The position numbers were made by a program, and so were the translations under genes. DNA of 64,000 bases from NCBI GenBank assembly GCA_038496445.1, contig JALMLS010000315.1:117616-181615 (forward strand), written 5' to 3'. The DNA comes from Trichosphaerium sp. ATCC 40318. Its lineage: Eukaryota > Discosea > Flabellinia > Trichosidae. Under the pieces are notes generated by a model. The model saw nothing but the letters and a program-made list of their open reading frames with translations, searched no databases and was not told where the DNA came from. Below, piece after piece: positions 45,081 to 56,916 of this stretch (position 1 is the stretch's first letter; every line of letters begins with the position of its first letter).

Positions 45081-46577
45081 TTATACATCTTGAATGGATT
45101 CTTCAGGTGGCAGGAATGCTCTAAAAAACTCAAATGTAACTTTTTCCATCCATGTCTTCCTGTTAGGTACAAATATACCTCCTTGAACCCAGCACATATG
45201 ACCCCCGTGCCTAATACAATTAATTTTTACAATAGAAAACTTGCAGAAATCACGTACAAGGTTGTTGCAATGAATAAATTCTCATTCTTCTGTGAAACAG
45301 AGACTGCGTTTGCCACATCCTTTTCGCAATATGCAATGGGATCATCTTTGCTACTAAGAAGGAGTGATGGGACTGTGATGTTTCCAAGAAACGGCTTTGC
45401 GCTTTGATCGTCGTAGTAAGCCACTACAGTGATTTTAGTTATAAAAATTTGTGTATTGTAATAGTACATACGCAAGTCCTTGTAGTTCAGCACTGGCGCT
45501 ATTAATGCGTTTATTTCCAACACATCTTTTGTCTACATCAAAAGGTCTTTGTCAACAACTAACCAACACAAAGTACGTACTGCAACCATTTTATCATACA
45601 GGTCGGGTTCGAACACGTGCTTGTGTCTGCAATCTCAGTCAATTAGATGTACCCAAAAAAAAAAGTACGCACTCTTTAACAAATTCAAGCCACTTGCGTG
45701 ATATGACATATAAATACATAGGGTACGCAGCTAGGTTCCTAGCCACTTGCAACGTATGTTAGAGTTTGAAGGAAAAGCAGTGGCACTCACCAACTCTAGC
45801 ATCATACGCTGAAGAAAGTGAAACAGCAGCGGTTAATGGTGATGCTTTACCCTGCTCTCCACAGTGTTTAACCAACATATTACCCCCTAAAGAGTAACCT
45901 ACACCAACTATGGGACGCTAAGTAATGTAGTTGAAGAGTGCTCTCTTACACATAGTCGCTTTGGGGTATTGCTTCCTGACCTCGTCAAGAAATATAGTAA
46001 CAAACTTGCTAGTGCCAGTGGTGTAAAAGTGTTGTGACTAGAAGCGTATTGTTATAGAGCGATCACGTGCTTGCGGAAAGAGCGTACTGTCATTGGAGAA
46101 TCACCACATCCAGGCCACGTTAAAACGGCTGTTCTACATGTTACATAAGATTTCGATGAGGGTGTAGAAGGAGTTGTACCGAAAGCCTTCTTCTTTGCAG
46201 TACTTGGCAATGTTTCTCACATAGTCATTGGTGCTGCGTCCGTTTGTACCTGTCACTACACTACAATAAATGTGAGATCGGAAGCAATCTGAGGTATGGA
46301 GCGCATTTGCAAGAAGTACCATACTATAGGTGTCGTTTCCTCCAATCTTTCGTCAGCGACCCAGTCTATCGCGAATGTCTGTGCCTTTAGCTTGACCAAC
46401 GTTCTTCCATTTGTTAGCACTTTCCAATTTGGACGCATGTCAACGCTTTTTGTACCTGGCTCCAATGTTTATTTCTGGTCCAGAGCGGATTAGGTTGGAG
46501 TACAAGCTTTGCACGTTGCCGCTCATACCCCATATAGGCATACCAGTGTAGTTGTGTAAAATGGGGCAATTATTCAT
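45081..46577 (-). CDS. Alpha/beta hydrolase, YheT/ABHD1-3 type
   Basis: I start at ATG 46577 (MNNCPILHNYTGMPIWGMSG), which fits the short lead before the 'G-x-x-Q(S/T)LY' motif of this family (GNVQSLYSNL). The core has TGTNGRSTNDYVRNIAKYC and the nucleophile elbow VGYSLGGNML (Ser). The acid is in LLLSSKDDPIAYC (Asp), and the His in RHGGHMCWVQGG just before the C-terminus. The frame ends PPEESIQDV at 45081. These enzymes are membrane-linked esterases or lipases. A transmembrane start, common in animal ABHD members, is not seen, so an upstream exon could be missing. Confidence 0.82.
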
Positions 46578-46707
46578 TATTTCGGTGTTCCTTTGCTGTG
46601 TTACGTTTTATTTAGGACTTATACGCGTGTACCTCGTGTTTGCGAGATATCTCAGGGTAGTTTTTTCGTTGCTTCGCTTGGTTACATTTTTGAAACGTTT
46701 TTTATAG
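46561..46707 (+). CDS. Possible small hydrophobic protein (48 residues)
   Basis: An ATG at 46561 opens a plus-strand frame ending at TAG 46707. It is hydrophobic almost throughout (LFIISVFLCCVTFYLGLI at residues ~4-21) with Arg-rich turns after it (RVYLVFARYLRVV). It overlaps the first 17 bases of the hydrolase gene on the other strand and sits just upstream of Serinc. It may be a real small membrane peptide, part of the Serinc 5' leader, or chance. Confidence 0.25.
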   Translation: MGQLFIISVFLCCVTFYLGLIRVYLVFARYLRVVFSLLRLVTFLKRFL

Positions 46708-46919
46708 CGTACCGCTTATAGAGGAAGTAATACAGAAGATAGCATGTCGAACCCACGCCAACCGATAAACAAGCAGTTGCAAGGAGTCCTCGCGTACTCT
46801 TTACCCTGTACATGCCCAGATCGCTGCTTAGGGGCACTTGTGGGCGTGGAATTGCAGTAAGTCGTCGTTATTCAATGACGTTTCAAAAACAAACCAAAAA
46901 ATTTTGCAAAAGAACGAAC

Positions 46920-48938
46920 ATGAATTGCCTTGCCTGCCTCGCGTGCAATGCTGGAATGTGCGTATGTGGCCAAGCTTTTAAATGCTGTGGAAAGGCTATA
47001 GGCTTGAAAAAATCGATGTGTACAAGGGTCATTTACGCCATTCAATTGGGCGTTTTCGCGTTAATTTCGTGGTTGTTGATGAATCTACCTCATTGGACGC
47101 AAGGCCACTGGTTTATAGAACATTTACCAGGTACGTTATTACATAATCACCTTTTTACAAGCGGACATCACGCTGTAACCATGAGCAGTGAATTCTACAA
47201 CACTTTGTTCTAAACCTAAATTTTCAGGACTTTCAACCTGTCTGCAAAGCGAAAATTGTCACGGAGCAATGGCAGTATACCGTGTGCTGGCGGCTGTATT
47301 TTTATTCCACAGTGTAATGGCAATTATGTTGATTGGCGTTAAATCATCACGCGATTGTCGTGCAATGATGCAAGTATGTACCATACGTTTGTTTACGTAA
47401 TATCTGATAAATACAGGACGGTTGGTGGATTGTAAAGTTCGCTATCATAGTAGCAATCGCAATAGTGTCCTTCTGGATACCTAACAGCGTGTTTATGGGC
47501 TATGGTACGTTCACACATGCGTTCTTATTCAATGAAGTGCGCTCACTCTCTTGTAGCGTGGGTATCTCTAGTAATGGCAGCAGTCTTTATTCTCATCCAA
47601 TTGGTGCTTCTCATTGAATTTGCCCACGGCCTGAATGAGGCCTGGGTAAGCAACTACGAGGATTCAGGCAGCCGCATTTGGTACGTAGTTGCTCGCTGTT
47701 AGTAGTGTGCTATCAGTGTACAACACCTGTGGACTTACTGACGCCTTTTACAGGTCAGGATTGCTCATCGGCACAACCGGCACACTTTACTTGCTATCCT
47801 TTGTGTTGACGATTCTATTGTACGTGTTTTACACTGGCAAAGCATGTCCTTTCAACACGGCTACGATTTCTATCAACTTGGTTCTGGTGATTGTCTACTC
47901 TCTCATTTCCATCTTCCCTAAGGTACACTACATCACCCAAGACCGTTATGTCGTGTGAACAAGTTATTCTAACTCCCATCCTATAGCTTCAAGAAAAAAA
48001 CCCAAAGGCTGGATTATTGCAATCCTCTATCGTCGCAATATTCAACACATACTTGGTTTGGAGTGCAATCATGAGGTAACTTTTCCTCCCTAACCTTGTT
48101 TGACCCCTTTAATCCGTATTGACGCTGTGTTTTCTTCAGCATACCTCAAGAAGATCAGTGCACAAAACTGAGCTTGGGTGCAAGTCAGGGTTGGACTCAA
48201 ATTGCCGGCGTTATACTCACTTTCGTTGCTGTTATGTATTCCACCATGCGTGCCTCCACATCCAGTAATCAACTCGGATACGTACGTCAACTAGCCGAGA
48301 GGCGTTCAGCTTTCTCTTTTTTTCTGCCACGTGCTTTGCAACCAGGTTACATTATTTGTGGCTTGTGTCACTCAAAATGTCTTTTATGGACTATTGTACT
48401 CCTACTGTGGCTCATAGTGTTATAGAGCCGTTCAGAAGTCAATCGTGCGCTCATTCCTGATGAGGAAGACGCTGGTACAGCATACCCTGATGAAAACGAC
48501 TTGAAGAGTCGCAATATTGACTTGGACGATGACGACGATGACGACGAACATCACGATGATGAGACTGAATCCGTGAACTACAGTTATGCGTTCTTCCACT
48601 TGACGTTTGCAACGGTAAGCGCACTCTCCACTGCTTTTGGTTTTTTTGTTCAAGTACATGACGTCTCACCACCCTTCCGTAGGCAGCATGTTACTTGGCC
48701 ATGTTGATTACAAATTGGGCTGTAGTCACCGAAACGACACATGAGGCGTACGTTATCACCATTTTCTTTTTGTTTCTGTGTTTCTGTGCTGAGTTTGGCG
48801 TATAGACACCACAACACGATTCAAGTGGACAACTCCTGGGTTGCTGTATGGATAAAGACTGTGTCTGGATGGTTAACTGTTCTATTGTACTTTTGGACAT
48901 TGATTGCTCCTGCACTTTTCCCTGACAGAGAATTTTAA
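46920..48938 (+). CDS. Serinc/TMS-family multi-pass membrane protein
   Basis: I favour ATG 46920 (MNCLACLACNAGMCVCGQAF), a Cys-rich start like the usual Serinc N-terminus; an in-frame ATG lies at 46812. The body has about ten membrane segments: e.g. VIYAIQLGVFALISWLL, FLFHSVMAIMLIGV, FAIIVAIAIVSFWIP, VFILIQLVLLIEFAH, YLLSFVLTILLYVFY and ISINLVLVIVYSLIS. Conserved stretches include WWIVKFA, IPNSVFMGY and the C-terminal SWVAVWIKTVSGWLTVLLYFW. An acidic cytosolic loop (NIDLDDDDDDDEHHDD) precedes the last helices, as in the family. The stop is at 48938. Serinc proteins affect lipid composition of membranes, and scramblase activity is known for some. Confidence 0.92.
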
Positions 48939-49175
48939 AACCGTTGTAGTGGTTGGATTCTCTTCCTTCTCTCATTGTATTTAGCAACTTTTTGAAAATA
49001 AATTTACCGTTTTTGTAATACAATTTGTACTTTAACATGTAGAAATCCCGAGTCTTGGTGTATGGGAAACTTGACAAGTACATAGTGGCTCAAGGTGCAA
49101 AAAAGGAAGGGCATGGTTAAAAAACTGGATTTAACTTGTTGTACAACTGACTGGTTGCTGGTATGCTCAGCGTGC

Positions 49176-50879
49176 TCAGCGTCTTCTTCTTCCCCTCTTT
49201 CCATATCGTCTTGGTTTATTGCGCAGCTTTTCTCCAGTCTCCAAAAAGGTAGATATACGCTTTATCACCATCGATTTCTTACCTTGTGAATGTGGTTACA
49301 AATCGCTAAAAAATCACAATTTAATTCAAAGGCGAGGAGGTACCTGTGTGATCCAAATTATTTGATTTGCAGAACGCTTGCAAGTCAGTAACATTGTACA
49401 AGTTGTGCAAGTCATCCTTTGAAATCCCTCGCTTTATTTTTCTATGTTGTGGCGGCGGTTTAGAGAACACGATGTGGCGATGTAACAAAGGGAAAAAAAA
49501 AGATAAAGATCAATAGACGCACTCAAGCGGTGGAGCAATATAACGGCCTCTGTTTTGCTTTTTAGCGGGTTGTGTTGTTTTAGATCCTGAGCGCTTCCTC
49601 TTGGCGCGTGTAACAGCTTTTTGTTTTACTTTCTTCTCGGTGTAGTCTGAGGCCGAAGAAGACGAACTATAATTCGCTGATGATCCCTCTTCTGCGCCAC
49701 CGTCGTCGCTGTCATTTGCATCTGATGAACTCCCGTTGCGCTTTGTAGGGCGCTTTTTTTTAGATTTGGTCGTTGTCGTTGTTCTTCTTCCTCTTGTTTC
49801 TTTTTTCTACAAAAACACATTGTTATTTATGCACCACAATCCTAATTGTAATCGTACAGTTGATGCCTTTGCTTCGGATTCTTCCTAAAAAAGGTGTCAG
49901 TCAATGGTTTCTGGTTGATGCGTTCAGTGAATGAATGTAGATAAGGTTCAAAGTCTTCTGGTACCTCTTCTTTTTTCTGCAGTTCTTCAATCGTATAAAG
50001 TGAGAACAGCATTATCATCATCGCTTCTACGAGTTCGTCCCTGTTTGATTGCAATTCTACGTCGAGTGGGCTTGGATAAGGGCGTCAGAGAGATGTAAGA
50101 CGCTCTGTAACAGTTTGACGTACTCTGCCCATCGTTTTAAAAGCGATAGAGAAAGACTTTGAAGCAAAGCTTCGGTGCCCTGTTAACTGAGTTAGTAGTG
50201 GGGAAAGAAAGAATATATGAAACTTGTCGTTATAGAAAAACGCTTTCCTGTAGCATGACTTCATCGGCCACCTTGTACTCTGTCTCGTCTGAACCAGCTG
50301 TAAGAGGTGTAAGCAATGTAAAAAGGCATGTTTCTCGTGAGTTTCATGTGGTTGCTCGTCCTCCTCCAGCATCCGTACCTCCAGGATCCATCCCCAGGTC
50401 ATGACAGAACTTGGCGAGCAGTGTGGGGTTGCAATCCTCCACCAAAAAATCTACTAAGCCTCTCTCTTGCACTGAGTCAGCTAGGCATCTACTGGATTGC
50501 CTAAAGTGATTTATCAGGTGACATATTTTTTTTTTTGCGGTTAAACGTCAGTTTAAAAGAAAAGTGTTTTGATTGGCCGAAGATGTTCAAATGCTTGTCA
50601 AAATACGTGCCTTCCTTGTTTGACACCGCAGGAATGTAACGCTTCTTCTAAAGAGGTCCTATCAATCTTTTGGGCAAATCTGGTTATGCCCAAGCACAGT
50701 ACTTGCTCATGTATACAGTTCAAAGCCTTTTCTTTATCTTCACGTGCATTTGAGCTCTTTTTAACCTTTTGAACCTTCAACTGTACAAGCGCTTCGTGTA
50801 GCAAGGGTAACGGCAGTTTTTGTAATTGTTCTCTTAGTTCGCTTGTTAAATGCTCTTTCAGTTGCTGGATCTGCGCCAT
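49176..50879 (-). CDS. SAP-domain nuclear protein
   Basis: ATG 50879 (MAQIQQLKEHLTSELREQL) opens a helical N-terminus of ~230 residues containing LGITRFAQKIDRTSLEEAL and FLVEDCNPTLLAKFCHDLG. A Lys/Ser/Asp-rich linker follows (~49.8-49.5 kb: KSKKKRPTKRN, SSSDANDSDDGGAEEG). The C-terminus reads DLHNLYNVTDLQAFCKSNN and then TGKKSMVIKRISTFL, a good SAP (DNA-binding helix-extended-loop-helix) fold. It ends KRGRRRR at 49176. One intron (50501-50610) is GC-AG (GCACGT) and keeps the frame. Chromatin or DNA-repair association is inferred from the SAP domain and low-complexity charge. I do not recognise the N-terminal region. Confidence 0.68.
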
Positions 50880-51018
50880 TGCAGCCTGTGTATGGCCCCA
50901 CGTAACCAAATACAGTGAATATCGACTTAAAAGTTTTAGCAAACACTGACTTATTACCATAAATATCGGTCTTTTCTGTACAAGTCAACGCTCCAGGCGT
51001 ATACCTACAAGTACCATA
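50880..51018. promoter_or_regulatory. Short divergent promoter region
   Basis: 139 bp between the starts of the SAP-domain gene (minus) and the VPS9 gene (plus). No distinct element could be named. Confidence 0.4.
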
Positions 51019-53477
51019 ATGGAGGAGCAAATCCCTTTAGTCGCAGACGAAGTACAAGAGCCTGAACCGCTAAAAAACGAACCTTCATTGCCAGGAGAGT
51101 GCGTACACGTACAGTTTTGTTTATTGTAACAAAAAATCTCACAGGGACATCAAAGAGGACAATGAAGGCGACAATAAACAGGTAAGCTACTTTAAAACTA
51201 ATGTGTAATGTTGACACTTTGCGTAAAAAGGCTGACGGTGTTGAAACTTCAGTACGAACTTTATTCACTGGTCCAGTTTTTACCGTTGACGGAATTCTAA
51301 AGAATGCTGAAACTTCCTTTGTTTCACGTTTGTGGACAAAGTTGCTCGCTACAAGCACTCCCACTCCTGAGCAAACGCGTGATGTTCAGGAGTCCATCAG
51401 TTCTTTAACGTCATCCATGACAGTCGCGTTTAATCAAACAATGAAACAAAGCGAAACCTTCTTCCAATCCACGTCAAAGGCGCGCCTTGCAAGCTTATAC
51501 CAACGCGCAGCTAATTTGCCTGAGTAGTCCTCAAAGGGAGTTGACTTTAACGCGACAATGGATGAATTCCTAGACAGATTACAAAATCCTAAAGCAGCAG
51601 CCTTGCTCAAATTTCTTGATGAGTGCGTCATACCGGTCACTATTGTTTTGGACTAATCATTCCGTTTTTGACGCGTCGCAAAGTACAATGAATGGCCGGA
51701 TATTGTTTACAAATCCACCCTACAACAAAACCAAGCCAGTGATACGCAGGTATATTTTGATTAGAGCACTGCTTTCATTTCTTCCATATTTTGAGTGCTG
51801 ACACGCTATCATATCAAGCCGGTAGTGCGTTGTAGCATTGATGCCACAGACGAGAGTTCAATGATAGCTGCATTTGATAAGCGGCAACAAGCCTTGCAAC
51901 GCCAACCCGTACGGTAGTGTCAAGTAGATTGGCACGTTGTTTAGTCGACGTTTTAGGATGATGCCACCCACCCAGATGTAACAGACGTAGATGTGGTCAA
52001 CGAGAAGAACACGCCCGACTCTGAGGAGGATGCACCACAAAATACTAGCGGTGCTGAGACGCCAGTAGCTGCGGCAGTTATGATCGATGAACCAGATAAA
52101 CTAAGAGCTGAGCAAGAGCGTCGGGGACAGCAGGTACCAAATTATAAAACTTTCGAAATCGACCAATTTACGGGTTGTTGCAGGTCCAAGCCTTCCTTGC
52201 TACAGCTGCACGCATATTCGCAGGTAACCACCCTTTTGTTTTTTTTCCACATTTTTACATCCCAATGTAGAACACGAACTGTGGCGAGAGGAAATATGGC
52301 AGGACGCGAACCAAGCTACAGTGTTGAGAGAGTGTTTGGAGCGTTACGTCCTCGTCAAAACATGGAAAAAGTACGCCGTTTTCTGAGTAACCTCCTCTGT
52401 AGCTGGTACGCCTAATTCCATTTATAGAACATACAGCCCAAACAAGGCACGTGATTGGCGGTTTTCCCAGTACCTGTCTAGCGTTCATTTTATTCAACCT
52501 GAGCACCTTGACGTCAAATTCTTCGTGTCACAAGACTTGCTGAACAAGTGTGGAGATAGTATGTCAACCTAATGACTCCTTGTCGTCACTCCACTAACGC
52601 TATCTTTCTCTAGTGCTCCTACAGATAAATTTCTTTAAAACGCCTAGGAATAAGCTAATATGCATTTCAAATGCGTGCAAGATTATATTCAGTATCTTTT
52701 GAACAAACAACAATCCTTTTTTTTCACGTCCATTTGTGACAATTTCCTTTAACCGCAACAGATGAACTCATAGCGTTAAAACACGGTGATAATGCAGTGT
52801 CTGCTGATGAATTCTTGCCTGTTCTGACGTGCGTTGAAACAAACTGTCCTTTTGTTGCGGTTGTTGATGGTTATCTGTCTCTAGGTACATTGTCGCCAAA
52901 ACTAATCCACCCGCCATTATATCCAACTTGGAGTGCGTACAATGGATCGCCGATTAGTTTATACAAATTGTTCATTTATTCTATGCATAGATTCATACAG
53001 GACTACCGCGCTGAGGAGGCAATGTTGTCGTCTACAGGCTACTTTTTCACAAATCTTTGCGTATCCATTGATTTCCTTCAAAAGCTTGACCCCTCCGTAC
53101 TATCACGCACTACCAAAGAGTACGATTTGTTTGCTATCCCAGTTTGCCTTGAAGTAATGCAGTTTTGAATTAGTGTACCATTGGAGAACGAATGGATCAT
53201 GATGACGGAGAAGAAGGTGGACAACAATGCTGCTAAAAAAGTGACGAAGCTCAGACGCGTTTTCAAACGAAGTAACAAACCCAAAAATAAGAACCCTCTG
53301 GAAGAAGAGACGGTTGACGTTCGTAACAAAGACGTTGATGCTAAAGCAGAGATGACAAAGAACTACAAGTTCTGGAAGAGTTGTTCTGAAGATTTGACTC
53401 CTCAAGACATCCCTGAATTACTACAAGAGTACAAGCGCTTAGCACTCTTTGAGTATAACACTATGTACAAAAAATAA
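51019..53477 (+). CDS. VPS9-domain protein (Rab5-type guanine nucleotide exchange factor)
   Basis: ATG 51019 (MEEQIPLVADEVQEPEP) begins an acidic leader and a helical region (LFTGPVFTVDGILKNAETS). The VPS9 domain spans ~52.2-53.1 kb: REEIWQDANQATVLRECLER in the helical bundle, then SSVHFIQPEHLDVKFF, ALLQINFFKTPRNKLICISN and CKIIFSIF. It goes on with SADEFLPVLTCV and the closing STGYFFTNLCVSIDFLQKL, which contains the Tyr-x-x-Thr motif region used for Rab contact. A basic tail and a helix (LTPQDIPELLQEYKRLALFE) end at 53477. VPS9 proteins load GTP on Rab5/Vps21 at early endosomes. Tandem with the filamin gene 124 bp downstream. Confidence 0.87.
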
Positions 53478-53601
53478 TAAATTATGTAAGTTGGTATTGA
53501 GTAAAAAACGCCTCTAGAATAAATCCATCTGCTTTCCTTTTTTGGGTTCGTCTCATCTAGCATTCCTTAACCAAAAAGTTGTAACAACTGCACTACGCAT
53601 T

Positions 53602-55605
53602 ATGTCCTTCGATTTTGAAGATCTAGATGATATCTTGGGTGAGATAGAACAATTGGACGCAATACCGGTACGCACTAGCGCAAACGCCCCACACACCTAA
53701 GCTACGCGCAACGCATTCATTTGACACCCTCTAGGACAACTCAGATAATTCTGGGACTAGAAACCACATTCCGAACCCTCCAGCAACGCCACCGTCTTCG
53801 AACACGACGCGCAGTTATCAAGTAAGCTACATGTTCTTTTCTAAACGTCAACTATTTGACCAAAACGCCAGACTCCCTCCACAGCGCCGAAACAACGCAC
53901 AGGAACTTATATGAATATGGTAACTAGCACTAGCCTCCCGAAAGTGTAACTAAAGCGTCCTCTAGCCAAAACCGTTGGCATCTTTGAATCGCCCAACTCA
54001 AGTTGCCTCCAGTCCTTCTGACGCGCATGCTCGAGCACAGGAGCCAGATGTGATAACAGGTGAAGCGTCAGTGCCTACACTCGTCAGCAAATTCGAAGCA
54101 CGTGCATCACGCAGCAGCAAAGATAATCTAATGCCTTTTGCGAATAGAATTGGACCAAATTTAACCCAACACCAATGCCTACGCCAGGGCCAAGGCCGTC
54201 TGGTAATGGTAGACACACATCCAATGACACATCTACATCTGGTTGGGGAGACGGTTCGAAATACCAATTAAAGAATCAAGGCAACCCACTTCCTGTACAT
54301 TGGTTTTTTTTCAGGAGCAGCATCTAACCGTGTTGTATTAGACGGACACGTTTTGGAGACTGGCTGGATCTACGCATATAGCCCACGGAACTGAACCTAA
54401 ACTGGCTCTTCTTTGTGCTTGGGGAACAGGAAAACCGCGACCGGTTGATCTGACCAAGATATCCTGCAGCGTCAAAGGTAATGACAGTTGGACTAGACTG
54501 CGAAAATCAAGAAGCCTAAACTACTCACTATTTTCAAAAGGTGACAACGGATCATCATTCACAGGCATCCTATCACATATGAAACATGGTCAAGTGAGAA
54601 TCACTCTCAAAACTGGTGCCCCAGGCGTTTACACAGCGTACATCAAGGTGTATAGCGTACAGCTGTTCACCCATAGGTACCGCAGGCGTTGAATATTAAT
54701 ATGCATTTAACTGCTAACGGGTGTTGATAAGGTACGTCATACTCAAGCCGGGACAGGATCCAATAGATGTTCGCGTAAATCAAGATGGTAACGCTGGCAC
54801 ACGATTCCACGTTCGTGGTGATGGTACACGTTTGGTTTTAATAGGGTTTTTGAAAAATCGTTTAGATCCATGGTGACTCTTATCCAACAACTTTTTTTTT
54901 GCAGGGCTATCTCAAGGTATCGTTGGTAGGAGCGCTTGCTTTGATTTGTACATTATGAGGTTCGTAGAGTATAAGATAAGTTGTTTGTTTTAAAATGAGA
55001 TACTAGTGGGAAAAGCAAGTTGATAGACGCGCAAGGAGTAACAGTTACAATACAAGGTACTATCCACCTTTTCGGTTTTGAGATTGACGCTCACAATTAC
55101 CCAACAGGGCCAATGCAACCAACGCCGAATCTAGAGAAGTTAGGAACTGGCAAGTATGTCGTTTCATATACACCAACAGAATCTGGCGCGTATCACATAA
55201 ACGTGATGTGGAATGGCGAAAAAGTGTTTCAGCAGCCTTATACAGCACATGTACAATCTGGTGCTAGTGGCACACATAGTGTAGTTCACAGCTTGTCCGG
55301 TGTAGTAGGACTAAATGGACAAAATTCTTTTAAGATACGTGCTAAAGATTCGAGCGGTGCAGACCTAACACAAGGAGGAGAACATTTTGAGGTTAGTGCC
55401 TTTTTTTTTTTGACAACCAAAGATTGACAATTGTAAGGTTGGGTGCTCAGGCCCCTCTTCGCCTTCGTACCTACGCGTGCGTGATGAGGATAATGGCGAC
55501 TACGTTGTAGAATTTAGTTTTGAAAAATTGGGCAAGTACGCGTTTACGATCTATTTGCACGACACACAAATCAAAGACAGCCCTGTAGAAGTGGTATGCA
55601 AGTAA
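53602..55605 (+). CDS. Filamin-repeat protein with disordered N-terminus
   Basis: ATG 53602 (MSFDFEDLDDILGEIEQLD) starts an acidic amphipathic helix. A Pro/Ser/Thr-rich disordered part follows (~53.75-54.3 kb). The C-terminal ~300 residues hold filamin/ABP280 Ig-like repeats. One has GKYVVSYTPTESGAYHINV then MWNGEKVFQQPYTAHV; the next has FKIRAKDSSGADLTQGGE with GDYVVEFSFEKLGKYAFTIY, HDTQIKDSPVEVVC, ending at 55605. The 'G-x-Y-x-V-x-Y-x-P-x-x-x-G-x-Y' rhythm is characteristic. No actin-binding calponin-homology domain is seen, so it may bind filamin partners or membranes rather than actin directly. Cytoskeletal role inferred. Confidence 0.82.
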
Positions 55606-55810
55606 GAGATAACGCACTACATTTTATATTGTACATTTGTGTAAACCCAAATAATAAGTACCCAACATGTTGTTGAACCGCGGCTTCTTTCTGTCCTACA
55701 TCGAGTGGTCCTTACTTCTGGATGGTAGATAAGGCAGCAATCGATAAGGCAGCAATTTGAAAAAAAAAAGATTCTAAAACAAAACCGACAAAACAACTGC
55801 CATTCACCAG

Positions 55811-56880
55811 ATGAGCTTCAAACTACCACACAACGCGTTGAATAGATCTCTAGATAATTTAATTGAGTCTGACAAGACATTGCAGAAGCTGGCGAAAAAA
55901 AAGGCCTCAACAACGAAAAAAAAGGGCCCTAAGCAACAAAACGTGCGCCGTTGTAAAGTAATTTACAATCTTACTAAAGATTGCTATTAGGGCACTAAAC
56001 AGAAAGGCAAGAGACAGGGAAACGCGAACAAAAATCAAAGCAAGCGTGGCGTACGCTCTAAACAAAGCAATGGAAATTCTTCGGGTACACGACGCCAAAT
56101 ATCACGAGGAGCACAACAACGAACACATATAACCAAAACGAGCAAAGCACGGTAAGTACGATTGCTCTTATTTAGAGGGTTCTGACCTTTCGAAAACTTT
56201 GTGCCGTTACGAACCATCATTCAACAGGAAAACTAATGAGCATGTTAGAGGCGGAAGAAATAAATCTGGGACAAAGGCCCCACAAATAACAATAAAACTA
56301 GGCGGTGTTGCTAAGCCAAGGCGTAAGCAGTACGTAAACAACAAAATTATTGACTACGGGGAAGCGTTTTTTTGTTTATTTGGTTGTGTAGACAACGTGC
56401 CAATCCAAATAATCTTAAAATTGCTGTAAATGGCTCAAATCGTAGAGTACAACAACCCAATCAACAAGCCCCTCGCCAAATGACGTGAGTAACAATTGAA
56501 AGTAATATTCGTTTCTGATGGCTTTCTTTAGTACCGGCGGTACTGGTGGCGGTATATTTGGTAGAGTCTTCAACAACAATAACAATGGTTTCAACAATGG
56601 AACGCAAGTACGCTTCACTACCAACCAGCAAGGGCGCATGGCAACCAATACGTTTAACGGCAATCAGGCAAGTTGCTCATAAAAAAAACCAGCAACAACA
56701 AATAACCAAAAACAAAAATCCAACATTTGCGTTTGCGATTTATTGTTAACCTCAAAGCCTTAGAAACCCCTCACATTGAGCGACAGATTTGCATCAAGGC
56801 CACAGCAGTTTAATGGTAACCATCAAAACAACAACAACTTTACACAAACAAGAAGAGTTTTGCCATTTGGTCGCAACTAA
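55811..56880 (+). CDS. Basic RNA-binding-like protein with UAP56-binding-like motif
   Basis: ATG 55811 opens with NALNRSLDNLIESDKTLQK. The L-x-x-S-L-D-x-(I/L)-I core resembles the UAP56-binding motif of mRNA-export adaptors such as ALYREF and UIF. The rest is highly basic (KKKASTTKKKGPKQQ, GKRQGNANKNQSKRGVRS), Gly/Asn/Gln-rich (GGTGGGIFGRVFNNNN), and ends KPLTLSDRFASRPQQF, NNNFTQTRRVLPFGRN at TAA 56880. The intron at 56668-56763 is GC-AG (GCAAGT) and joins codons exactly. No RRM domain is present. A role in nuclear mRNA export or RNA packaging is inferred from the motif and composition only. Confidence 0.65.
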
Positions 56881-56916
56881 TGTCCATCATCCTCCTTGGC
56901 GCCTCACGTCTACACC

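Noticed and set aside
48691-49083. Minus-strand frame downstream of the SAP gene
   Set aside because: It overlaps Serinc exons on the plus strand; composition is low-complexity and the SAP gene already ends at 49176.
53998-54267. Minus-strand frame under the filamin gene
   Set aside because: Antisense of the disordered Pro/Ser-rich region; no motif, and the plus strand splices into filamin repeats.
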